A stretch of DNA of 19,229 bases from NCBI GenBank assembly GCA_002305925.1, contig DBRL01000007.1:13596-32824 (forward strand), written 5' to 3'. Shown in pieces: positions 14,065 to 19,229 of the stretch. How positions within the stretch are numbered: position 1 is the stretch's first letter; each line of letters starts with the position of its first letter. The DNA comes from Candidatus Peregrinibacteria bacterium UBA1369. GTDB lineage: Bacteria > Patescibacteriota > Gracilibacteria > UBA1369. The position numbers were made by a program, and so were the translations under genes. The notes under the pieces were generated by a model, which saw only the letters and a program-made list of their open reading frames with translations, did not search any database and was not told the DNA's origin.

Positions 14065-14113
14065 AGCCCAAGGCTGAAACAGGGGGAATCCTATGGATTC
14101 CCCCTGTTCTTTT
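14050..14113 (+). ncRNA. Putative small antisense RNA to the tmRNA-like RNA
   Basis: Predicted transcript of about 64 nt. It begins with 15 nt perfectly complementary to 13971-13985, then a small hairpin (CAGCC-CAA-GGCTG, 14064-14076), then a strong terminator. Six bases of the target lie in the P2 apical loop, which suits loop-initiated pairing. No open reading frame of note. Existence as a separate RNA is inferred from the promoter and terminator only; it could also be the trailer of a longer tmRNA-like precursor. Confidence 0.35.
14078..14113 (+). terminator. Strong intrinsic terminator
   Basis: A perfect 14-bp stem (AACAGGGGGAATCC / GGATTCCCCCTGTT) with a 3-nt loop TAT, followed by CTTTT on the plus strand. 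It overlaps the yhhQ stop codon (14112-14114). It may also stop yhhQ transcription from the other side, where the following bases are only GTTTC. Confidence 0.8.
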
Positions 14114-14783
14114 ACTTCAGTCTGAACGGATTGAAATTGGTTTTGTAATCGTAATAATCCTCGCCCTCGGCTTTCTTCAACCTGGCCACCACCCGATAGG
14201 TCAGCGGCAGCACCACAATCTCCACCAGCAGTTTAAACAGATAATTGGAAATCATTACCGCCCACAGAAGCCCCGGCTCCAGCACGCCGGCAAAGGCCAC
14301 CGTCACAAAAATCGCGCTGTCCACAAAATGTCCCACCACCGAGGATCCCAGCAGCCTGGCCCAGAGCATCCGCCCCTGCGTCTCGACTTTCAACTTGGCC
14401 AAAATGTATGAATTGATAAATTCACCGGCAAAATATGCCATCAGACTGGCCATGATAATCCGCGGCGTCAGCCCCAGAATCGTTTCATAGGCCGCCTGCC
14501 CCTGCCACTCGGCCGCCGCCGGCAGCGCGCCCACCAGCACAATCGTCAGCATCGCCAGCAGCAACAGGAAAAAGCCCATCCAAATAACCCGCCTCGCCCT
14601 CTTGTAGCCATAGACCTCGGTCAGCACGTCCCCCAGGATATAACTGAGCGGAAAAAGCACCGTCCCACCATCAAAAGTAAAAGGCCCCAAGACCAGAATC
14701 TTGCTGGAAACAATATTGGAAACCAGCAGTATCACCGCAAAAAGCGCCGTAATCAGATCAATGTATTTGTAGGATTTGGACAT
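14112..14783 (-). CDS. yhhQ: Queuosine precursor transporter (YhhQ / DUF165 family)
   Basis: Inner-membrane importer for queuosine precursors such as preQ0 or preQ1, which feed modification of tRNA position 34. From ATG 14783 it has 223 residues with about six hydrophobic segments. Family wording is clear: FPLSYILGDVLTEVYGYKRA, PRIIMASLMAYFAGEFINSY, ILAKLKVETQGRMLWAR and VGHFVDSAIFVTVAFAG. The frame is open to 14888, but the extra 35 residues (MYRAWPSGLSNN...) overlap the DUF134 gene and lack hydrophobic or family features, so ATG 14783 (MSKSYKYIDLITALF) is preferred. It is the third gene after DUF5320 and DUF134. I looked for a preQ1 riboswitch upstream and saw none. Uptake suits a cell that cannot make queuosine de novo. 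Confidence 0.9.
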   Translation of the reverse strand: MSKSYKYIDLITALFAVILLVSNIVSSKILVLGPFTFDGGTVLFPLSYILGDVLTEVYGYKRARRVIWMGFFLLLLAMLTIVLVGALPAAAEWQGQAAYETILGLTPRIIMASLMAYFAGEFINSYILAKLKVETQGRMLWARLLGSSVVGHFVDSAIFVTVAFAGVLEPGLLWAVMISNYLFKLLVEIVVLPLTYRVVARLKKAEGEDYYDYKTNFNPFRLK

Positions 14784-14853
14784 CTGCAAAAGCTTTGAAA
14801 GTTCGCCGGCATCTTCGCATATCGGCCCGCGACAGACAAGCCCATCCAGACCG

Positions 14854-15129
14854 TTATTTGACAATCCTGATGGCCATGCCCTGTACAATCGCCCGCCCCA
14901 CTTTTTTTTGCGCCGAGGCCAATAGTCTCTGCAACGTACTCTGTGAAGTGTTCATCGCGGCAGCGGCATCGAGCTGCTCCAGCCCCTCGACATGCCTGAG
15001 TCGCAAAACTTCCCATTCCTCGTGAGAAAGTTCCACTTCCTCCAAGAGGCGAAGCGGAACCCCCTGAGGTTTGTAATAAGTAACTGCAGGATCTCGCCTG
15101 ATCATTCTGCCAAGTCGCGGACGTACCAT
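14854..15129 (-). CDS. DUF134 family helix-turn-helix protein
   Basis: A 91-residue DNA-binding protein of the DUF134 family. The start MVRPRLGRMIRRDP and the sequence YKPQGVPLRLLEEVELSHEEWEVLRLRHVEGL are characteristic. They are followed by a sigma-70 region 4-like helix-turn-helix (LDAAAAMNTSQSTLQRLLASAQKKV, about 52-76). The family is usually found beside small Gly/Cys-rich DUF5320 proteins and NifX/NifB- or Mrp-like iron-sulfur genes; here DUF5320 precedes it, 12 nt apart, but no NifX or Mrp gene is visible. TTG and GTG codons lie in frame just upstream (15135, 15132). ATG 15129 matches the family start (M-x-R-P-R). A 12-bp palindrome at 15131-15142 lies just before the start. Confidence 0.88.
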   Translation of the reverse strand: MVRPRLGRMIRRDPAVTYYKPQGVPLRLLEEVELSHEEWEVLRLRHVEGLEQLDAAAAMNTSQSTLQRLLASAQKKVGRAIVQGMAIRIVK

Positions 15130-15130
15130 C

Positions 15131-15142
15131 ACCAATATTGGT
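15131..15142. promoter_or_regulatory. 12-bp perfect palindrome between DUF5320 and DUF134
   Basis: ACCAATATTGGT fills the space between the DUF5320 stop codon and the DUF134 start. It may be an operator for the DUF134 regulator or another factor. Function inferred only from symmetry and position. Confidence 0.3.
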
Positions 15143-15378
15143 CAAGAAATAAAAACACGCCCTTTCCCCAATCCGGCCCCACGACCACAGCAATTCGGCC
15201 GACCGCATCTGCCACGCAACCCGGGACCTCGCCCCGCACCTCCGCGTCCGGTTCCCAGAGCCACTCCATCACCTACAGCCTGACTGTCCTGACAACCCTT
15301 TGTCCCAGAGCATTTCCCCATCTGCCGGCCCGTCATCGCCCCCTGACCTCTCGGCCCGGTCTGATCAAAATTTGGCAT
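15142..15378 (-). CDS. DUF5320 family small Gly/Cys-rich protein
   Basis: A 78-residue protein beginning MPNFDQTGPRGQGAMTGRQM, the hallmark of DUF5320. The rest is Gly/Arg-rich with cysteines at 23, 29, 58, 63 and 64, possibly a metal or iron-sulfur site. No function is established for the family, which is commonly encoded next to DUF134 and iron-sulfur or nitrogenase-cofactor-like genes. First gene of DUF5320-DUF134-yhhQ. ATG 15378 has an AT-rich leader with no Shine-Dalgarno sequence, and a plausible promoter lies 30-58 nt upstream. Confidence 0.8.
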   Translation of the reverse strand: MPNFDQTGPRGQGAMTGRQMGKCSGTKGCQDSQAVGDGVALGTGRGGAGRGPGLRGRCGRPNCCGRGAGLGKGRVFIS

Positions 15379-15407
15379 ATATTTATAATTAATAACTAAT
15401 TATTTTG

Positions 15408-15436
15408 AATATATACCCATAACCATCACAAAGCAA
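15408..15436 (-). promoter_or_regulatory. Promoter for DUF5320-DUF134-yhhQ
   Basis: On the minus strand TTGCTT (15431-15436) and TATATT (15408-15413) are 17 bp apart, in the 70-bp AT-rich gap after the upstream gene's stop. Predicted start is near 15401, 23 nt before the ATG. Confidence 0.5.
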
Positions 15437-15448
15437 GTAAATATTCCA

Positions 15449-15844
15449 TCAACCGCCTAACCCGCTCCTGCGCATGATTCCACCAATCTGATTTACCTCC
15501 TCCCACATCAATCCTGAATTATGCGCCGACAGCCTGGCATCGCTCAAAAAATCCAGAAAATAATCGCCATTTCCAGCCTCCCCAAAAATCACCGCTTTCA
15601 GTAGCTGCTCTCCGATCTGGCCATTCAGGGTAGTGACCTTTTCCAGAAGCATGTCGACCTTTCTTTCGTATTCAGCATACAACTCCCGTGCCAGCGCATC
15701 CTTCTCCGGCCCTTCCCGCAGAGCCTCCACGATTTGGCCGCGCAGGGCAGTCATCTCCGGAGTCTCCCCCATGCCCAGTTTAGCCGCCAGTTCGAGCACT
15801 TCCGTCACATCAATTCCCTCCGGCGCACTTTCAGATAGTTTCAT
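15449..15844 (-). CDS. Hypothetical protein downstream of higBA
   Basis: A 131-residue protein that I do not recognise. It is predicted soluble and largely helical, with a highly charged central segment (EALREGPEKDALARELYAEYERKVDMLLEKV, key region about 42-70) that could form a coiled coil. The C-terminal part has Gly/Asn (FGEAGNGDYFLDFLSDARL). No signal peptide, no membrane helix, no cysteine. It lies only 26 nt after the higA stop on the same strand, so it may be a third member of the higB-higA transcript. ATG 15844 follows an AT-rich leader without a Shine-Dalgarno sequence. No repeats or catalytic motifs are visible. Confidence 0.6.
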   Translation of the reverse strand: MKLSESAPEGIDVTEVLELAAKLGMGETPEMTALRGQIVEALREGPEKDALARELYAEYERKVDMLLEKVTTLNGQIGEQLLKAVIFGEAGNGDYFLDFLSDARLSAHNSGLMWEEVNQIGGIMRRSGLGG

Positions 15845-15870
15845 GGTTTAATTGTTTTAAAAAACTCTTA

Positions 15871-16185
15871 TTAAACAACCACCCCGTCTTTTTGAAACAC
15901 TCTCACTTCAACATGCATTCGCTTCCTCAACTTGTGTGACTGTTTCTCCAAATCATAATGATTTTGCAAATTAAGCCAAAACTCAGGCGTATTGCCGAAA
16001 TATCTCCCCAGTCTCAGAGCGGTATCGGCACTTATCGAACGCTTCCCCTTAACAATTTCATTTATTCTCCTCGGCACCACCGAAATATCCTTGGCCAATC
16101 TATACTGTGACAATTTTAATGGGCGCAAAAATTCCTCCAGTAGAATCTTCCCGGGATGTATTGGTCGATAAACAGCTTTTGGCAT
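15871..16185 (-). CDS. higA: HigA-family antitoxin (XRE-type helix-turn-helix)
   Basis: Antitoxin and autorepressor of the toxin encoded just upstream. The 104 residues begin MPKAVYRPIHPGKILLEEFL (PGK-L-EEF is typical of HigA). The helix-turn-helix runs through SQYRLAKDISVVPRRINEIV and KGKRSISADTALRLGRYFG (about 26-64), ending NTPEFWLNLQNHYDLE. The frame extends to 16260, but ATG 16185 fits the family and starts 8 nt after the higB stop. Low GC, as usual for mobile toxin-antitoxin modules. Expected to bind the palindrome at 16492-16512 with HigB. Confidence 0.92.
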   Translation of the reverse strand: MPKAVYRPIHPGKILLEEFLRPLKLSQYRLAKDISVVPRRINEIVKGKRSISADTALRLGRYFGNTPEFWLNLQNHYDLEKQSHKLRKRMHVEVRVFQKDGVVV

Positions 16186-16193
16186 GTTAATTT

Positions 16194-16475
16194 TTAATGA
16201 TAATCGATAATTTGTACTTCTGCCGCACCTCCCTGATGCCAATAAAAACAAATCCTCCACTTTTTGTTGATCCTAATACTATATTGTCCACTTTTGTTCC
16301 CTCTTAACAACTCCAGTCTATTTGCCGGAGAAGCGCTTAAATCGGTCAAGAGTGTTGCAGCGTGCAACATCAGCAACTTTCGATATGCGATTTTTTGTAC
16401 GCCAACTGAAAACCGTCTTGAATAACGTCTAAAAAACACATTTCGTGTCCACCGGTCTTTAAAAGAAATGATCAT
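16194..16475 (-). CDS. higB: HigB-family toxin (RelE-like mRNA interferase)
   Basis: Ribosome-dependent mRNA endonuclease toxin of the RelE/HigB superfamily. The 93 residues are the normal length. Conserved wording: MIISFKDRWT at the start, RKLLMLHAATLLTDL, NRLELLRG (52-59), QYSIRIN (64-70), WRICFYW (73-79) and the C-terminal DYH. The toxin gene precedes the antitoxin, the usual HigBA order. ATG 16475 has no Shine-Dalgarno sequence. A sigma-70-like promoter and an imperfect palindrome lie directly upstream, fitting autorepression by HigA. All family residues I can check are intact, so it is probably functional. Confidence 0.92.
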   Translation of the reverse strand: MIISFKDRWTRNVFFRRYSRRFSVGVQKIAYRKLLMLHAATLLTDLSASPANRLELLRGNKSGQYSIRINKKWRICFYWHQGGAAEVQIIDYH

Positions 16476-16491
16476 ACGGCAATCGTCCAGA

Positions 16492-16512
16492 TAATAACGT
16501 GCCGCGCTATTA
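16492..16512. promoter_or_regulatory. Probable HigA operator palindrome
   Basis: A 21-bp imperfect palindrome with arms TAATA and TATTA and further matching inner bases (16 of 20 non-central positions symmetric). It lies 17 nt upstream of the higB ATG and touches the -10 hexamer, a typical place for toxin-antitoxin autorepression. Confidence 0.5.
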
Positions 16513-16540
16513 AGATACTATGACAAAATAACGCAGTCAA
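16512..16540 (-). promoter_or_regulatory. Promoter of higB-higA
   Basis: On the minus strand TTGACT (16535-16540) and TATCTT (16512-16517) are exactly 17 bp apart, 36 nt before the higB ATG. Confidence 0.6.
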
Positions 16541-16797
16541 CCTTACCAGACCACATTACCGTAAAGAAATTACACCATCCTGAAATAGCAACCTCAAAAA
16601 CCAAAACTCAAAGTAGAAATTAGAGGCTTATATCAAGCATACCGCACCACCCCCCACCCCCAAAACTGTGCACGCGCAGACTTTTCAGCACTCCACCACG
16701 TCAATCACCCGGCGACGGCAATGGCAAATATTTCGCGCTTCGCACCTGCGGGTGTTAAAATTTGCGACAAGTTCGCATCAATAATTCGCACCGCCTC
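16541..16797. other. Gene-free stretch between higB and the helicase gene
   Basis: No gene seen. It contains an A-rich part, a C-rich tract (ACCACCCCCCACCCCC, near 16646-16662) and, close to the helicase start, TAAAAT (16756-16761) after a small hairpin CACC-TGCG-GGTG, a possible weak promoter. Composition shifts from AT-rich near higB to GC-rich near the helicase. Confidence 0.4.
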
Positions 16798-19229
16798 ATG
16801 CCCACTTCGCCACCCACCACGGACGCGCTCACACCCGAAACCACGCCGCCGGAAAACACCAACGCCCCACAGCCCACCACCACGCCACCCGCTGCCGCCG
16901 ACAGGCTGGCGGCCTTCCAGCGCTATTACGACGCCCTCAACCCCGAGCAGCGGGAAGCCGTCGACAATATCGAGGGCCCCGTCATGGTCATCGCCGGCGC
17001 CGGCACGGGCAAGACGCAAATCCTGGCCGTGCGCATCGCCAAAATCCTGCTGGAAACGCAGATCGACCCCTTCAATATTCTCTGTCTGACTTTCACCGAC
17101 GCCGGCGTCACCGCCATGCGCAGCCGTTTGATTGAAATCGTCGGCACCGCGGCCTATCACGTCAAAGTCTGCACTTTCCACAGTTTCTGCAACGAAATCA
17201 TCCGCGACAACCCCGACACTTTCATTTTCAAACAGGAAGGCGAACAGCTGGACGACCTGGAAAGGGTCAATCTGCTGGAAAAAATCATCGACCGCCTCGG
17301 CGTCACCAGCCCACTGCGCCCCACCGCGGAACCCTACACTTTTCTCAAGGATCTCGGCACGCAAATCCAGAACCTCAAAAAGGAGAACATCGATCCGGAG
17401 ACCCTCTCCGCCCGCCTGGACGAATTGGAGACCCTGCTCACGGCCCTGCGGGACAATCTAAACGACCTGCTCGAAGCCAAACGCACCTTCCCCGCCGAAA
17501 TCTGCGCCCTGGCCGACCCGGTCACTCTTTTCCCCCGTCTCAAAATTGACCCCACCCCTTTCCAGCAGCACTATCTGGATTATCTGTCCACCCTGCACGG
17601 CAATTATCTGGGCGAATTATGCGGCGAAAAACGCAAGGACAATTCCGCCGGCAAAAAACTGCGCGACGCCCTGCGCAAGCTGATTCTGGACAGCCTGGAT
17701 CATCTGCCCAAACAGCGCGAGCTGGCCCGCGCCTACACTTTTTACCGCGAAGACCTCACTGAAACCGGCCGCTACGACTATGAGGACATGATCATGATGG
17801 CCGTGCGCGAACTGGGAAATTCCCCCGCCCTGCTGCGCAAATATCAGGAAATTTACCAGTATATTCTGGTTGACGAATACCAGGACACCAATTCCTCGCA
17901 GAACCGCGCCGTCGATCTGCTCGGCAATTTTTTTGAATCGCCCAATATCTTTGTGGTCGGTGATGACGACCAGTCGATCTACCGCTTCCAGGGAGCCTCC
18001 ATCGAAAACATCATCAATTTCTATCGTCACTACGCCGCCGAACTGAAACTGGTCACCTTGATCCGCAATTACCGCAGCCAGCAAACCATCCTCGACGCCG
18101 CCGGACAAATGGTCGCCCGCAATCGCACGCGCATCGCCGGCCACCTGCACAACATCGACAAAAACCTGCAGAGCCACGCCGGCCACGCCGCCGCGGCCGT
18201 GAAACTCTACCGCTACTCCACCGAGCAGGCCGAAATCTACGGCACCGCCAAAAAGATCGAAAGCCTGATCGCCGCCGGCACCGACCCCGCACAGATCGCC
18301 GTGCTCTACCACAGGCACGCCGAGGCCGAGGAATTGAGCGAACTACTGCTCAAACTGGGCATTCCCTTCGAACTGAAGGCCGGCCAGAACATTCTCCAGG
18401 ACCTGCAGATCGGCAAGCTGCTGGCCCTCTTCCGCCTGATCGAAAATCCCAACGACGACGAAGCCTTTTGCCAGACGCTTTTTCTGGACTTTCTCGGTTT
18501 CGACAAATTGGACGTGCTCAAATTCGCCAATTTTTTCAATCAACGCGACCTCCGCCGCCGCGAAAACCACTCCTGGCTGACCGCCCTCGGCAACGAAACA
18601 ATCCTGCAAAGCGCCCAGCTCAGCCAGCCGCGGCGGCTCCGTGAATTCGTCACCAAAATACAAAACTGGCGCGAGGCGGCGGCCAATCAGACCCTGCCGG
18701 AATTTTTCGTGCGCATACTGGAGGAATCGGGCTTCATCGCCTATCAGGTCCGGGACGGCAACAGCTCCCGCCTGGAAGTTTTGAACCGCCTTAATTCACT
18801 GTACAAAGAAATCAAAAAACAGACCCGTCGCAACCACGCCCTGACCATCACCGAATTCCTGAGTCAGCTCAACACCCGCCGCGCCCATGACCTCAAACTG
18901 ATCGAGGAACCGCTGCACATCGGCAAGAGCGCCGTGCAGCTGATGACAGCGCACGGCGCCAAGGGACTGGAATTTGAGGAAGTCTTTTTGATCCGCGCCA
19001 CCAGCAGAAGCTGGGACAAAATCGGCCGCAGCGACAAAATCCGTCTGCCCGCCGGCCTGGTCAAAAGCCTGATCGCCGACGAAAAAATGGAACTGGAAGA
19101 GGACAACCGCCGCCTATTTTATGTCGCCATGACCCGCGCCAAAAAGGAATTGCACTTGAGCTACGCCCGACAGCGCTTCGAAAACGGCAAGGGCCGCGAA
19201 GATATCCCCACCATTTATCTCAACGAAAT
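16798..19229 (+). CDS. UvrD/Rep-type superfamily 1A DNA helicase, 3' end beyond window
   Basis: ATP-dependent 3'-5' DNA helicase for repair or recombination. The frame is open from ATG 16798 through the window edge, at least 810 residues, longer than typical UvrD or PcrA (about 720-750), so an extra C-terminal domain probably follows. The first 35 residues are Pro/Thr-rich and likely disordered. Motifs in order: Q-motif LNPEQREAV (47-55), Walker A GAGTGKT (67-73), Ia TFTDAGVTAMRSRL, Ib CTFHSFCNEII, Walker B LVDEYQDTN (D359, E360), III GDDDQSIYRFQGAS (388-401), IV RNYRS, V QLMTAHGAKGLEFEEVF, VI LFYVAMTRAKKEL (R780). All catalytic residues are present. The TFTDAGV wording is typical of CPR-type homologues. 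No Shine-Dalgarno sequence at the start. Confidence 0.93.
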   Translation, partial: MPTSPPTTDALTPETTPPENTNAPQPTTTPPAAADRLAAFQRYYDALNPEQREAVDNIEGPVMVIAGAGTGKTQILAVRIAKILLETQIDPFNILCLTFTDAGVTAMRSRLIEIVGTAAYHVKVCTFHSFCNEIIRDNPDTFIFKQEGEQLDDLERVNLLEKIIDRLGVTSPLRPTAEPYTFLKDLGTQIQNLKKENIDPETLSARLDELETLLTALRDNLNDLLEAKRTFPAEICALADPVTLFPRLKIDPTPFQQHYLDYLSTLHGNYLGELCGEKRKDNSAGKKLRDALRKLILDSLDHLPKQRELARAYTFYREDLTETGRYDYEDMIMMAVRELGNSPALLRKYQEIYQYILVDEYQDTNSSQNRAVDLLGNFFESPNIFVVGDDDQSIYRFQGASIENIINFYRHYAAELKLVTLIRNYRSQQTILDAAGQMVARNRTRIAGHLHNIDKNLQSHAGHAAAAVKLYRYSTEQAEIYGTAKKIESLIAAGTDPAQIAVLYHRHAEAEELSELLLKLGIPFELKAGQNILQDLQIGKLLALFRLIENPNDDEAFCQTLFLDFLGFDKLDVLKFANFFNQRDLRRRENHSWLTALGNETILQSAQLSQPRRLREFVTKIQNWREAAANQTLPEFFVRILEESGFIAYQVRDGNSSRLEVLNRLNSLYKEIKKQTRRNHALTITEFLSQLNTRRAHDLKLIEEPLHIGKSAVQLMTAHGAKGLEFEEVFLIRATSRSWDKIGRSDKIRLPAGLVKSLIADEKMELEEDNRRLFYVAMTRAKKELHLSYARQRFENGKGREDIPTIYLNE

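Noticed and set aside
13955..14113. Circularly permuted two-piece tmRNA
   Set aside because: In permuted genes the CCA-bearing piece precedes the GGGG-bearing piece. Here GGGGACA is upstream of CCA, and no matching 5' piece follows 14025.
14784..14853. preQ1 riboswitch upstream of yhhQ
   Set aside because: The leader lacks the preQ1-I stem-loop and A-rich tail, and the gene is within an operon.
17617..18318. Minus-strand open frames inside the helicase (also 16705-17364)
   Set aside because: Antisense shadows; the plus-strand frame carries all seven helicase motifs without interruption.
1..19229. CRISPR arrays, insertion sequences, rRNA
   Set aside because: No regularly spaced repeats, transposase motifs, terminal inverted repeats or rRNA signatures seen.

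Overview
This 19.2 kb window looks like the chromosome of a bacterium with a streamlined metabolism and about 54% GC. The likeliest group is Patescibacteria (CPR) or a relative; this is inference, and Bacteroidota-like lineages are not excluded. The grounds are nearly SD-less gene starts, a eukaryote-like class Ia ribonucleotide reductase, a UvrD-type helicase with the wording common in CPR genomes, an L-lactate dehydrogenase and a queuosine-precursor transporter. TGA is used as a normal stop codon.

Layout. 1-231 is the tail of an unknown membrane-anchored protein. 292-3739 (minus) is nrdB-nrdA, with an NrdR-box-like palindrome in the upstream gap. 3919-5846 (minus) is an unrecognised 321-aa protein whose stop codon overlaps the start of a membrane-anchored metallophosphatase. 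5985-8762 (plus) is ldh followed by a family X DNA polymerase. 8790-9608 (minus) is a SIMPL/DUF541 protein, divergent from a UPF0489 protein at 9675-10487. 10521-12811 (minus) is cysS coupled to a ZIP metal transporter. 13094-13714 (minus) is a cysteine-rich lipoprotein with codon use, promoter and ribosome-binding site unlike its neighbours. 13955-14113 (plus) is a compact RNA locus. 14112-15378 (minus) is DUF5320-DUF134-yhhQ. 15449-16475 (minus) is a HigB-HigA toxin-antitoxin pair plus a small third gene. 16798 to the end (plus) is a UvrD/Rep helicase that runs off the window.

The most interesting spot is 13955-14113. A 71-nt sequence there has the ends of a tmRNA: a GGGGACA acceptor strand with a G3-U70 wobble, a D-loop-like GG..CGACA, a long P2-like helix directly next to a T-arm, and ACCA. 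It has no room for the mRNA-like domain and no workable anticodon loop. Immediately 3' is a consensus-like promoter whose predicted first transcribed bases are a 15-nt perfect complement of the P2 strand and loop. This is followed by a small hairpin and a 14-bp terminator. It could be a reduced tmRNA-like RNA with its own antisense regulator, or the relic of ssrA next to an acquired gene.

A second notable point is that the PHP domain of the family X polymerase has lost seven of nine expected metal ligands, while its polymerase triad is intact.

Overall the genes are housekeeping: dNTP synthesis, DNA repair, fermentation, tRNA charging, metal and queuine-precursor uptake. A low-GC toxin-antitoxin module and one probably foreign gene interrupt them.
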